DNA from: Novosphingobium sp.
GTDB taxonomy: Bacteria; Pseudomonadota; Alphaproteobacteria; Sphingomonadales; Sphingomonadaceae
Direction: 5' to 3'
NCBI RefSeq assembly: GCF_025351285.1
Contig: NZ_JANXWG010000089.1
Span: forward strand, 1 to 41,055
DNA: 41,055 nucleotides
Shown: positions 1 through 7,866 of the stretch, one piece after another
How the letters are laid out: each line of letters opens with the position of its first letter
Numbering within the stretch: the stretch's first letter is position 1
Position numbers and translations under genes: made by a program
Notes under the pieces: generated by a model
Seen by the model: only the letters and a program-made list of their open reading frames with translations
Database searches by the model: none
Told to the model about the DNA's origin: nothing

Positions 1-73
1 GCCGCCGCGACAGCCCGCTGCTCAGCGCAATCCGCACCGCCTCACGCTTGAAATCTTCTGTATGCTTCTTCAT
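1..73 (-). CDS. IS3-type transposase OrfA, 5' end only (runs off left edge)
   Basis: The minus strand starts with ATG at 73 and reads MKKHTEDFKREAVRIALSSG, then LSRR, to the window edge. This is the typical start of the small HTH protein (OrfA, transposase_8 type) of IS3-family elements, which binds the terminal inverted repeats. A good ribosome site (AAGGAG) lies about 8 bases upstream. Only 24 residues are visible, so the family call rests on the N-terminus. The insertion sequence end lies somewhere in about 75-118 and cuts the recombinase gene that follows. Confidence 0.75.
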   Translation of the reverse strand, partial: MKKHTEDFKREAVRIALSSGLSRR

Positions 74-74
74 C

Positions 75-1052
75 TCATCGGTCTCCTTGATCGAGTGTTA
101 AACTCTCAAGTGACCGGCGCAAAACCGTTACAAGTCCAGCCCGCGCTGGACCGTTGAGGTAGATGATCTTCGGACCGGTCTTGCTGTCGGGCAGCATCAA
201 TCGGGGAGGCTGCACCCATTCCCAGCGCAGATTGAGGACCTCACTGCGCCGTGCGCCGGTGTAGATCAGCAGGCGAATTGCCTGGACGGCGATGGGATGG
301 GATTCCTCAAACCCCCGGAGGATCGACGAGAGGCGAGCGAACTCTCGTGCGCTCAGATAGCGCTCCATAGGCTTGCGCTTGTAGCGCGGGGTTCCTCTGC
401 ACGGGTTCGAATTGCGCGGCCTGAGTTCCAACTGCTCGGCATAGGTCATCATCACCGACATGATCGGTATCGACCGGTTGAAGCTGCCGCTGCGCCTTGC
501 CCAGCTGTCGCGCCAGCGCAGGATGTCAGCCTTGCGTATTGCTTCGACAGGAGTGTCGCCGAAGATCGCGACAAGATACTTGAAGATGACGAAGCGGTTG
601 CTCTTGCAGGTAGAGGGCTTCCAGTGCCGCGAATAGTCCTCCCAGAAGCGCGGGGCGTAGTCGCGGAACAACATCGCATCCTTGCTCGCGAATATCCCGG
701 GTATGGGCTCAACGGGCAGCCCGTCGAGCGCCACCGACGCAAGCTTCGCGCGCGCCAGTTTACGCGCCTCTCTTGCGCACATTGCCGGCGCGTGGCCGAG
801 CGTCACCCGCCTCTGCCGCCCGCGCTGGCGATACTGGACGAACCAGGTCTTCGCCCCACCCGCGAAGACCCGCAGGCCAAATCCCGGCAATTCGTTATCC
901 CAGTAAAAGCATTCCCATCCCGGCGCCTTGCGACGAGCTATGTTGCCATCGAGCCGGACGCTCTCACTACTCGCGGCACTGTCGCGATGACGACGATTCG
1001 ATGTGGGCGATTCGCGCCCCACGAGCGTCATCACATAGCCATTCTTTGACAT
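75..1052 (-). pseudogene. tyrosine recombinase (integrase), C-terminus lost to IS insertion
   Basis: This 325-residue frame has an N-terminal arm/DUF4102-like region (about 40-110, with GFGLRVFAGGAKTWFVQYRQ), a core-binding region (about 130-220) and the start of the catalytic domain. The first catalytic Arg (TGARRSEVL, Arg268) and the beta-hairpin Lys (DSKTG) are present. The HxxR box and nucleophilic Tyr are missing, because the frame runs into the neighbouring insertion-sequence end and stops at 75. The last residues (about SLTLDQGDR) are encoded by the insertion sequence. It is about 80-100 residues shorter than complete relatives and should be inactive. The start at 1052 has a GGGAG-type site upstream. 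HU lies just upstream on the same strand, which suggests both came from one older integrative element. Confidence 0.8.
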
Positions 1053-1163
1053 CGATCTTGCTCCCTCTATGAGGGAACAAATCAGCCACCTTTCAATGGT
1101 TTATTTTCCATTATTGCGCCTTGGCGCGTAGGGTGTGCTCAACGTAGAATCGGCGGTGGAAGA

Positions 1164-1190
1164 CCGGGCCCCGCAAATTGCGAGGCCCGG
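1164..1190 (-). terminator. probable hairpin terminator after HU gene
   Basis: CCGGGCC (1164-1170) pairs with GGCCCGG (1184-1190), and inside it CGCAA (1172-1176) pairs with TTGCG (1178-1182) across one mismatch. The hairpin lies 10 bases beyond the HU stop codon on the minus strand. The T-rich tail after it is weak (TCTT), so strength is uncertain. It may separate HU transcription from the recombinase downstream. Confidence 0.5.
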
Positions 1191-1199
1191 AAACCCCGT

Positions 1200-1475
1200 T
1201 CAGCCGTTGAGCTTGTCTTTCACCGCCTTGGCAGGCGCAAATGTCAGCTTCTTCGATGCCGCGATTTGGATCGTGGCGCCGGTCGACGGATTGCGGCCTT
1301 CGCGGGCGGCCGTAGCCTTCACTTTGAACTTGCCGAAACCATTGAGCGAGATCTCGTCCCCCTTGGCGGCGGCATCGGCGATAGCCGAGCACACCGCATC
1401 GACGAGCTTGCGGGCATCAGCCTTGGTGAGGTTGTGGTCGGCGGCGATTACATCGGCCAGATCGGCATTGTTCAT
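1200..1475 (-). CDS. HU-family DNA-binding protein (element-associated copy)
   Basis: This 91-residue protein has full HU/IHF length. It begins MNNADLADVIAADHNLTKAD and has the conserved core GDEISLNGFGKFKV, then the beta-arm signature GRNPSTGATIQI with the Pro that intercalates DNA, and ends in a short Lys-rich helix. HU dimers bend and compact DNA and assist site-specific recombination and replication initiation. It differs clearly from the second HU copy at 14899-15171. Its position upstream of a recombinase gene, at the edge of an integration hot spot, suggests it is mobile-element cargo and not the housekeeping HU. A hairpin follows the stop codon. Confidence 0.9.
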   Translation of the reverse strand: MNNADLADVIAADHNLTKADARKLVDAVCSAIADAAAKGDEISLNGFGKFKVKATAAREGRNPSTGATIQIAASKKLTFAPAKAVKDKLNG

Positions 1476-1645
1476 GAACTTGGACCTTTCGGATTATCAG
1501 GACGCGCCGCTTAGCCGAGAATGCGCAGGAATTCCAAGCCCCCCAGACGGATCAGAATAATTGACCAAGGACCACGGCAACATCGCCGACTGGCACAAAC
1601 AGCCGCGTTCGATCACGCGGCGGCCGAGGCTGACGCTCAGCGAAT

Positions 1646-1707
1646 GGGAACAGCCGGCCAGCTTTGAAAACATTCAATTAAATCAAAGGCCGGTGGTGGA
1701 CAGGGGT
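1646..1707. repeat. attachment site, left junction (attL), with tRNA-Tyr 3' end copy
   Basis: Bases 1674-1707 match 11629-11662 with one mismatch (C1691 against T11646). The last 14 bases (1694-1707) duplicate the tRNA-Tyr 3' end: part of the T arm, the 3' acceptor strand, the discriminator and CCA. This is the expected product of integrase-mediated insertion into the 3' end of a tRNA gene. The similarity continues leftwards to about 1646 with a few mismatches and a one-base gap, so the full repeat is about 62 bp. The integrase gene lies 205 bases inside, as is usual. Confidence 0.85.
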
Positions 1708-1911
1708 TCCTCTATACTATGCTTCGCAGTGAACCGCTGGCATCCGATCATTCCCCAGAAATGCAGGCTTTAGCGATCTTTCCCGGTGTCGCTCATTCGC
1801 ATTCGTTCGCTTGCGTTCCCATAAAACCGCGCTATTATCGGGGAACGGTTTAGGGAACCATCCCGCGCATCATGCCAGCCGCAAGTTCGAATCTCGGGAA
1901 AAGAACCGAAC

Positions 1912-3162
1912 ATGCCCAAGAAGCTCAGCAATGCCCTCACCCACGTGACGGTGAAGAACGCGAAGCCCGGTCGATATGCCGATGGTGGCGGGTTGCAGTT
2001 GCTGGTGAAGGACACCGGCGCGCGGTCCTGGGTCTATCGGTTCATGCTCAAAGGCCGGTCGCGAGACATTGGCTTAGGCCCGGCCGCAGGACCGGGCGCG
2101 GTTTCGCTGACCAAGGCGCGCGATCTGGCGGACGATCTGCGGCGGCTGGTCAAGGCTGGCATCGATCCGCTGCAACAGCGCGACCAGCAAGCTGCGGACG
2201 AAGCAGCGGCAACGCAGCTTGCAGCAATTGCCGGCATCACATTCAAGGCATCGGCTGAGGCCTATATCGCCGCGCACGAGTCCGGCTGGCGCAATGACAA
2301 GCATCGGTATCAGTGGACCGCTACGCTCAAGTCCTACGTCTATCCTACGATGGGTGACATTCCGGTGCGGGATATTGAAACCTCGCACGTCATGGCCGTT
2401 CTGGAGCCGATCTGGCAGGCCAAGCCTGAAACCGCCCGCCGCGTTCGCGGTCGCATTGAAACCGTTCTGGACGCAGCCAAGGCCCGTGGCCATCGGAAGG
2501 GCGAGAACCCTGCCCGCTGGCGCGGCCACGTCGATATGATGCTGCCCAAGGCCAAGCGCCTTTCGCGGGGCCATCACAAGGCGCTGCACTATGCCGAGGT
2601 TCCCGCTTTCATGGCGGCGCTCAGGGCGCGCGATGCAACCGCTGCATTGGCGCTGGAATTTGCGATCTTGACCGCCGCACGATCGGGCGAAGTGATCGGC
2701 GCGACGTGGGGCGAGGTCGATCTTGATGCCGCGATCTGGACTGTGCCGGCCGATCGCATGAAGGCCGGTAAGGTGCACCGCGTCCCGCTCTCGCCCCGCG
2801 CGGTGGAGATTTTGCAAGCATCGAAGCAACTGGACAGCGATTACCTTTTCCCCGGCGCTACAAGTGGCAAGCTGTCACCTATGGCCATGACCATGCTGCT
2901 GCGGCGCATGAAGGTTGACGCGACACCGCACGGCTTCCGTAGCAGTTTCCGCGACTGGGCGGCGGAATGCTCCAGCTTCGCCAATGAGGTTGCTGAAATG
3001 GCGTTAGCGCACGTGGTCGGTAACAAGGTGGAGGCAGCGTATCGTCGCGGCGACCTGTTCGACAAGCGGCGCAAGCTGATGGAGGCTTGGACAACCCGTT
3101 GCATGACCATCGATGCGGCCGGCGAAAACGTCACCCCAATTCGCGGCGAAGCAGCCGCCTAA
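1912..3162 (+). CDS. P4-type tyrosine recombinase (integrase)
   Basis: This 416-residue integrase has an N-terminal DUF4102 arm-binding domain (about 1-90, including YADGGGLQLLVKDTG and WVYRFMLKGRSRDIGLG), a core-binding domain (about 100-200) and a catalytic domain. The active-site residues are all visible: Arg257 (TAARSGEV), His340 and Arg343 (HGFR), His367 (LAHVVGN) and the nucleophile Tyr377 (AAYRRG). It should catalyse insertion and excision at the tRNA-Tyr att site, which lies about 200 bases upstream. The length is normal for P4-like integrases. The ATG at 1912 is the first in-frame start that gives the family's usual N-terminus. Confidence 0.95.
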   Translation: MPKKLSNALTHVTVKNAKPGRYADGGGLQLLVKDTGARSWVYRFMLKGRSRDIGLGPAAGPGAVSLTKARDLADDLRRLVKAGIDPLQQRDQQAADEAAATQLAAIAGITFKASAEAYIAAHESGWRNDKHRYQWTATLKSYVYPTMGDIPVRDIETSHVMAVLEPIWQAKPETARRVRGRIETVLDAAKARGHRKGENPARWRGHVDMMLPKAKRLSRGHHKALHYAEVPAFMAALRARDATAALALEFAILTAARSGEVIGATWGEVDLDAAIWTVPADRMKAGKVHRVPLSPRAVEILQASKQLDSDYLFPGATSGKLSPMAMTMLLRRMKVDATPHGFRSSFRDWAAECSSFANEVAEMALAHVVGNKVEAAYRRGDLFDKRRKLMEAWTTRCMTIDAAGENVTPIRGEAAA

Positions 3163-3260
3163 AGTTTCACCGGGCGTGGTGCCCGATGGATGCGGGCCAG
3201 CAAAGGGATGGAAGCCCGATGCTGGCCCTAACCACAACCGACTGACAAGGAGTCGAGAAT

Positions 3261-3920
3261 ATGGCTACCAATCCCATAAGCGGCGTTGCCGCACCCGTCA
3301 CGCTGCCCGGCACATTTCCGCCCATGCCAGCGGTCGCGCGCATCCTGGCTCGTCACGATCGCCGCAAGCTGGTGGCATTCGTCACCGTGGCGATCGACTT
3401 GCTGGACGTGCTGGACGGCGATGGCGATCTTGAGGGCGAATGCAGCGAGGACGAGGTTTCGCGCTGCACTGACATTGGCCGTGCGGTGGAAGGTGACGGG
3501 GCCGGTTGCGACATTTCCGACGCTGGCGAGAACGCTTGGCTCGAATGGACCACGATGCGCGGCAGCCAGAAGCGCGGGCCGAATATCGCCGGGCACGAGG
3601 ACGACGAGGACGACGGCGACGCTGGCGATCACAGCGCCAGTGAGGACGATTGCCCCGGCATTGGGACGCGGGCGCTTCAGAGGCTTCACAGCGCCCCTGG
3701 CTGCAAGATTGGCGACCCTGGCGGGTGTGAGCATGACGGACGCGAGCCCGACCATGACGCCGAGGCTGAGCAAATGCCGGGCGACGTGCCAGCGCCGCAC
3801 GTCTATTCGCTCGACCACAATCTGTTCAACGATCAGCGGACCTTGCTGGCCCGGCCGGGTCCTGGTGGTTCCGTATATTTCAAAGTGGGCGATCAAACGT
3901 GGCGGGGAATGCCGGTTTGA
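3261..3920 (+). CDS. acidic orphan protein of the integrative element
   Basis: This 219-residue protein has no recognised domain. An N-terminal stretch looks helical (about 25-55, with ILARHDRRKLVAFVTVAIDL). It is followed by a long, strongly acidic and probably disordered part rich in Asp, Glu and Gly (about 55-170), which contains EDDEDDGDAGD and scattered Cys residues. A very good ribosome site (AAGGAG at 3248-3253) precedes the ATG, and codon use looks normal. Acidic proteins of this type recur next to integrases in alphaproteobacterial genomes, as I recall, with no known function. DNA mimicry or DNA-protein bridging is possible but unproven. Confidence 0.7.
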   Translation: MATNPISGVAAPVTLPGTFPPMPAVARILARHDRRKLVAFVTVAIDLLDVLDGDGDLEGECSEDEVSRCTDIGRAVEGDGAGCDISDAGENAWLEWTTMRGSQKRGPNIAGHEDDEDDGDAGDHSASEDDCPGIGTRALQRLHSAPGCKIGDPGGCEHDGREPDHDAEAEQMPGDVPAPHVYSLDHNLFNDQRTLLARPGPGGSVYFKVGDQTWRGMPV

Positions 3921-3923
3921 GGC

Positions 3924-3941
3924 ACTGACAAAACTGACAAA
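3924..3941. repeat. tandem 9-mer ACTGACAAA, two copies
   Basis: Two exact adjacent copies of ACTGACAAA lie just after the stop codon of the acidic orphan and about 100 bases before the next gene. A further near-copy (ACTGACAAG) lies at 3241-3249. Tandem short repeats in a promoter-sized gap can be regulator or excisionase binding sites. No function is shown. Confidence 0.5.
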
Positions 3942-3967
3942 AGCCCCCATACCATCGGGCGGGGATA

Positions 3968-3979
3968 GGCTGGCCAGCC
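3968..3979. promoter_or_regulatory. 12-bp perfect palindrome, possible operator
   Basis: GGCTGGCCAGCC is a perfect palindrome in the 118-base gap upstream of the gene at 4039. Its position, 60 bases before the start codon and next to the tandem 9-mers, would suit an operator. It is short, so chance occurrence in GC-rich DNA is possible. Confidence 0.3.
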
Positions 3980-4038
3980 GATAAGCGCGCATCCCACGCG
4001 CTTCCCCGTCACCCCTTGGGAACCGCTTGGGAGGCGGC

Positions 4039-4533
4039 ATGCGTGGAGGATTAAGAGCCAATTCTGGTCGTCCGGGTCTGCTTACTGCGTTGCAGCGGTT
4101 GGCAATTGGAATTGAGTGCGAGGCTGAATTTGACGCAGTTGCGATGAGGAATCAGGCAGCCGCCGTGGAGCGCATCATTGCCCAAAGTGATTATAGGGCA
4201 GTGATCGGTAATCTCGACTATATCCCGGTCTCGAAGCGTGCAGCATGGCTGAGGTCCGAAAGTTGTGATGCCCATCGCGCCGATGTCGAGGAAGAGTGCC
4301 ACGCAATTGCGGGGACCAGCCCTAGCGAGGGCGGGCCGGCGTCGCGAAACATCAGCGTTCCCTTGCGACGCCCCCAAGGCGTCAGACGTGCCATAATCGC
4401 CGCAATCGCAACGCAGTGGACGGAGAAGATGGGCAAGAATGTCAGTCGATCCACCGTTACGCGGTGTTGGGAGGAAGCCCGGTTAATGCTGAAGCGGATC
4501 GCGGACGAAGAAGCGCGCGAGCCGCCTCTTTGA
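4039..4533 (+). CDS. orphan protein, possible DNA-binding role
   Basis: This 164-residue protein begins MRGGLRANSGRPG. The ATG at 4039 is preferred over an upstream TTG at 4027, because GGGAGG sits 5 bases before it. The middle is helical (LLTALQRLAIGIECE). The C-terminal part (about 115-160) reads IAAIATQWTEKMGKNVSRST, then VTRCWEEARLMLKR. This resembles a helix-turn-helix reading head, because a short helix, a turn at GKNVSRS and a recognition-like helix can be seen. No named family is recognised. It lies upstream of the AlpA-like regulator and could be part of the element's control circuit. Confidence 0.65.
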   Translation: MRGGLRANSGRPGLLTALQRLAIGIECEAEFDAVAMRNQAAAVERIIAQSDYRAVIGNLDYIPVSKRAAWLRSESCDAHRADVEEECHAIAGTSPSEGGPASRNISVPLRRPQGVRRAIIAAIATQWTEKMGKNVSRSTVTRCWEEARLMLKRIADEEAREPPL

Positions 4534-4583
4534 ATTTTGGGTAAACCAACCGGAGCGCACTCGTACATGGTCTAAATAGTCAT

Positions 4584-4624
4584 CCGCCCCCGTTCGCAAA
4601 GACAACCGCGAACGAGATGGGCGG
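4584..4624. promoter_or_regulatory. nested inverted repeat upstream of AlpA-like gene
   Basis: CGTTCGC (4591-4597) pairs with GCGAACG (4608-4614) across a 10-base loop. Outside it, CCGCCC (4584-4589) pairs with GGGCGG (4619-4624). The outer right arm overlaps the ribosome site of the AlpA-like gene (start 4636). It could be an operator for the regulator or an RNA hairpin limiting its translation. It would be a natural control point for the whole replication operon downstream. Confidence 0.5.
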
Positions 4625-4635
4625 AGTAAATATCG

Positions 4636-4803
4636 ATGACGAAGTTAGCCCTTTCTCGCAAGGACACCTGCGAGGCCCTTAGCATTGGCGTTACCAAGCT
4701 TCACGAACTGATCAACGCCGGCACGCTCGAAACCTTCAAGATCGGGCGGAAAACGCTCGTGAAGCGCGAGAGCATCGACCGCTTGATCGCAGGGGAGGCA
4801 TAA
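4636..4803 (+). CDS. AlpA-like / excisionase-type helix-turn-helix protein
   Basis: This small 55-residue protein has the MerR-like winged helix of the AlpA/excisionase (HTH_17) group: LSRKDTCEALSIGVTKLHEL, then INAGTLETFKIGRKTLVKRE and SIDRLIAG. Proteins of this fold bind att or promoter DNA and direct excision, or switch on integrase and replication genes. P4-like elements usually carry one near the integrase. GGAG lies 9 bases before the ATG, and an inverted repeat lies directly upstream. It is the first gene of a run in which each gene nearly touches or overlaps the next, up to 9599. Confidence 0.85.
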   Translation: MTKLALSRKDTCEALSIGVTKLHELINAGTLETFKIGRKTLVKRESIDRLIAGEA

Positions 4804-4807
4804 GGCC

Positions 4808-4990
4808 ATGCCCCACACATGCGAAACGCCGGCTGGCACCGGCGCGTCGCGGAATAGCTGTCTAGGCCCGTTCCGTGACCCCTTTAGCCCGATCGCCCTT
4901 CAATCTCAATTCCTGATCGCAGCGCACCGCGTGCGGCCTGAAATGGCTTCGACGGTGGCGGCGCTTGCGTTTGGCGGGGTGGCGTCATGA
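4808..4990 (+). CDS. small orphan protein
   Basis: This 60-residue protein starts 5 bases after the AlpA-like gene, with GGGGAGG upstream. The stop codon overlaps the next start (ATGA at 4987). The N-terminus is Cys- and Pro-containing, and the C-terminal half is mildly hydrophobic (AHRVRPEMASTVAALAFGG). No family is recognised. It is supported mainly by its fit into the overlapping gene chain. Confidence 0.5.
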   Translation: MPHTCETPAGTGASRNSCLGPFRDPFSPIALQSQFLIAAHRVRPEMASTVAALAFGGVAS

Positions 4991-5244
4991 CCGATAGGCC
5001 CATGCTGTTCGACATTGGCGCTGTCCACGATTTTCACGGGCAGACCTACACGGCCACCGGGCGCTTTGAGCGCGCGCGCCGTGACGGGACGATCGCCACA
5101 ATCCTGATCTGGCGGTCGCCGTGCGCGACGTGCGGTGTGCCTTTCACGGTGACCACGCCCGCGACCTCGTCAAAGTTTCAACCGAACCGGCGCTGCCAAA
5201 AGCACAAGCGGCCCGGTCAACGCGTGAAAGGGGCGACGAAATGA
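4987..5244 (+). CDS. small protein with a likely zinc-binding site
   Basis: This 85-residue protein overlaps its neighbours at both ends (ATGA at 4987 and at 5241). The first half looks like a small beta-barrel (FDIGAVHDFHGQTYTATGRF). The second half has a C-x2-C (CATC) followed by C-x2-H (CQKH) about 25 residues later, a possible zinc site, and a basic tail (KHKRPGQRVKG). Basic charge plus zinc site suggests nucleic-acid binding. It lies directly before the primase, so a role in replication is plausible. No named family is recognised. Confidence 0.6.
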   Translation: MTDRPMLFDIGAVHDFHGQTYTATGRFERARRDGTIATILIWRSPCATCGVPFTVTTPATSSKFQPNRRCQKHKRPGQRVKGATK

Positions 5245-6086
5245 TTGTCGCGGCGGACCTTCGCGCCATAGCGGCGCACTACGGCGGCAACCTGTCAGGC
5301 AAGGAATGTCTGATTCCAACACCTGGACATTCGCGGCGCGATCGGGGCACCGCCATTCGACTGGCACATGGCGCGCCCGATGGCGTGCTGGTGGCCTGCT
5401 ACAATGGCGGGCGCGATGAGGCGCTGGCCGTCAAGGATATGCTCCGCCGCGACGGCTTTCTGCCCGCGCGTGGCGACTACCGCCCCCGCCAACTGACACC
5501 GGCCGAACGGCTTGCAATTCGGCGGGCCGAGGCCGAGCGGGAAAAGGAAAAGGCAGAGGCGCGCGCCAAAGCGGCCGAGAATGCCCGCCAGAGACTCGCT
5601 GGGGCGCGTCCAGCCGAAACGGGGCATCCTTACCTGGTCCGCAAGCGCATCGCGCCAGAGGGACTCTGGCAGGGACGTGACGCCTTTGGAGCAATCGACG
5701 CCTTGCTGGTGCCCATGCGCGACCTCGATGGCCTGGTCTGGAATCTGCAGAGCATCGTCGCCGGCCGGGCCAAAGAAAAGCTCTATCAGCCCGGCTGTCG
5801 CACCAAGGGCTTGTTCTGGGCTGTGGGCGAACCTGTGGACCGGCTGGTGATAGGCGAAGGCGTGGGCACCGTTGCGGCTGTCCGTCGCGCCACTGGCTTG
5901 CCGGTTGTCGCGGCGATGACCGCCGGCAACCTGCCGACCGTGGCTGAGACAATCCACGCCAAGCGGCCCGACCTCACCCTGATAATCGCCGCCGATGACG
6001 ACAAGGCCGGGCATGAAGCCGCCCGCCTCGCTTCGCAACGCACGGGCGCGCTGATCGCGCTGCCGGGAGGAATTTGGAATGGATAA
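5241..6086 (+). CDS. Toprim-domain primase of the element
   Basis: This 281-residue protein starts at the ATG at 5241, which overlaps the previous stop. The N-terminal part (about 1-75) resembles a shrunken primase zinc-finger region but lacks a clear CHC2 cysteine set. A charged Glu/Lys/Ala-rich helix (about 95-125) links it to the Toprim domain (about 195-281). That domain shows the metal-binding Glu206 (VIGEGVGT) and the Asp cluster 252-254 (IAADDDKAGHEAA). The family makes RNA primers for plasmid, phage and satellite replication, and here it pairs with the ATPase encoded by the next gene, with which it overlaps by 8 bases. It is shorter than fused primase-helicases; priming and unwinding seem to be split over two proteins. 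Confidence 0.88.
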   Translation: MIVAADLRAIAAHYGGNLSGKECLIPTPGHSRRDRGTAIRLAHGAPDGVLVACYNGGRDEALAVKDMLRRDGFLPARGDYRPRQLTPAERLAIRRAEAEREKEKAEARAKAAENARQRLAGARPAETGHPYLVRKRIAPEGLWQGRDAFGAIDALLVPMRDLDGLVWNLQSIVAGRAKEKLYQPGCRTKGLFWAVGEPVDRLVIGEGVGTVAAVRRATGLPVVAAMTAGNLPTVAETIHAKRPDLTLIIAADDDKAGHEAARLASQRTGALIALPGGIWNG

Positions 6087-7866
6087 CCCGGCCCCCGCTT
6101 ATTCGCGCCGCGATCATGCCGACTATGAGGATGATGCAATCCGCGACAGCTTCAGCACGGCCAAAGCCCATAGCGTGAAACTGCCGTTTGGGTTTCACCT
6201 GTCCGACAAGGGGCTGTTTCAGGATCAAGACGACGACAAGGGGCCGCTGCTGTTGTGCGGGCCCCTGGAGATCGTCGCTGAAACCCGCGACCGGCACAGC
6301 ACCGCGTGGGGCGTCTTGCTGCGCTGGAACGATAACGACAACCAGCCGCATCAACTGGCAGTAGCGCGCGCCAATCTAGCAGGCGACGGGCGCGAGGTTC
6401 GCCAGTTGCTGTTGCATGGCGGGCTGTATGTCGCACCATCGATTAAAGCCCGCAACGCACTCCAGACGTTTCTGGCTTCGGTCAAGATCGACCGGCGAGC
6501 GCGGGCGGTGGCGCGCGTTGGCTGGGCTGACGGGGCGTTCGCATTGCCCGATCGCACGATTGGAATCAGCGGCGGCGACCTCGTTGTTTATCAGGGCGCG
6601 GGCACCGTCGACCACGAGTATCGCTCGGCCGGAACGCTGGCCGAATGGCAGGAAGGTGTTGCGCGCCACGGCATCGGCAACACGCGAATCGCCATTGCAC
6701 TCTGCGCTGGATTTGTGGGGCCTTTGCTGGAAGCCGTGGGCGGAGAAGGTGGCGGCATTCACCTGCGTGGGCAGTCCTCGATCGGCAAATCGACCGCGTT
6801 GCTGGCGGCGGCGAGTATCTGGGGTTCACCATCATTCGTGCGGCAGTGGCGCGCCACGGCAAACGGGCTGGAAGGCATTGCCGAGCAAGCCAACGAAACC
6901 CTGCTGATCCTGGACGAACTTGCGCAACTCGACGCCAAGGAAGCCGGAAGCATCGCCTACATGCTGGCCAATGGTTGCGGAAAATCCCGCGCCTCGCAAA
7001 CCGGTGATGCTCGGGCCGCGCGGCGTTGGCTTACGTTCTTCCTGTCATCTGGCGAGATCAGCCTGGCCGAGCACGCGCGATCGGATGGGCGCGGGCGGCG
7101 GTCCGCCGCTGGCCAAGAGGTTCGCATTCTCGACATCGAAGCCGATGCAGGCAAGGGCTTTGGTTTGTTCGACAGCCTGGGCGGGCTCGCAAATGGCGAT
7201 GCCTTGGCGCGTTCGATCAAGGGCGCGGCGGCGGAACACTACGGCATAGCTGGTCCCGAATTTGTCGAACGCCTGATTGGCGAACGTGAAGCACAGGCCC
7301 GCCTGATACGGCAAGGCATCGATCGTTTCGCCAATGACTGCCAGCCCGCCGACGCATCGGGACAGGTGGCGCGGGCTTGTCGCAGGTTCGGTTTGATCGC
7401 CATGGCAGGCGAGATCGCAACGGGCCTTGGCATTCTGCCTTGGGCTCCGGGGGAAGCGACCGGCGCGGCGAAAGCGATCTTCGCTAGCTGGTTGTTAGGT
7501 CGCGGCGGTGCGGGTGCTGCCGAGGACGGCGCGGCAATCGAGCAAATAGCCGAATTTCTGACAGCTCATGGCGCGGCTCGCTTTCAGCCGATCGACGGCG
7601 ATGGGCCAGTGGTCATTCACAACCGCGCCGGTTTCTGGCGGCTCGATCCGATGGGGCGGCGGGAATATCTGATACCGGCAACAATCTGGAAAGCGGAAGT
7701 CTGCCGGGGCTTGAACGTCAAGGCCGTTAGCGCGCTGTTGCTGGAGCGTCGCCACCTTTTCCCCGATAATGCGGGTAAGGCGTCCGTGAGCGTGGCGTTG
7801 CCGGGCATGGGCAAGACGCGATGCTACATCGTGCAGCAATCCATCTTTGGTGGCGACGATGCTTGA
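6079..7866 (+). CDS. DUF927-family helicase-type ATPase
   Basis: This 595-residue protein has a DUF927 domain in its middle part. It carries Walker A (RGQSSIGKST, Lys237), Walker B (LLILDELAQLD, Asp279-Glu280) and a following sensor-like segment. DUF927 proteins are superfamily-3-like replicative ATPases found beside Toprim primases in phages, plasmids and satellites, and they are expected to unwind the origin. The C-terminal region (about 480-595) looks like a winged-helix or DNA-binding tail. It overlaps the primase by 8 bases and the next gene by 8 bases (start at 7859). The next gene carries the dense repeat cluster that this protein could recognise, much as P4 alpha binds its iterons. 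Confidence 0.88.
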   Translation: MDNPAPAYSRRDHADYEDDAIRDSFSTAKAHSVKLPFGFHLSDKGLFQDQDDDKGPLLLCGPLEIVAETRDRHSTAWGVLLRWNDNDNQPHQLAVARANLAGDGREVRQLLLHGGLYVAPSIKARNALQTFLASVKIDRRARAVARVGWADGAFALPDRTIGISGGDLVVYQGAGTVDHEYRSAGTLAEWQEGVARHGIGNTRIAIALCAGFVGPLLEAVGGEGGGIHLRGQSSIGKSTALLAAASIWGSPSFVRQWRATANGLEGIAEQANETLLILDELAQLDAKEAGSIAYMLANGCGKSRASQTGDARAARRWLTFFLSSGEISLAEHARSDGRGRRSAAGQEVRILDIEADAGKGFGLFDSLGGLANGDALARSIKGAAAEHYGIAGPEFVERLIGEREAQARLIRQGIDRFANDCQPADASGQVARACRRFGLIAMAGEIATGLGILPWAPGEATGAAKAIFASWLLGRGGAGAAEDGAAIEQIAEFLTAHGAARFQPIDGDGPVVIHNRAGFWRLDPMGRREYLIPATIWKAEVCRGLNVKAVSALLLERRHLFPDNAGKASVSVALPGMGKTRCYIVQQSIFGGDDA

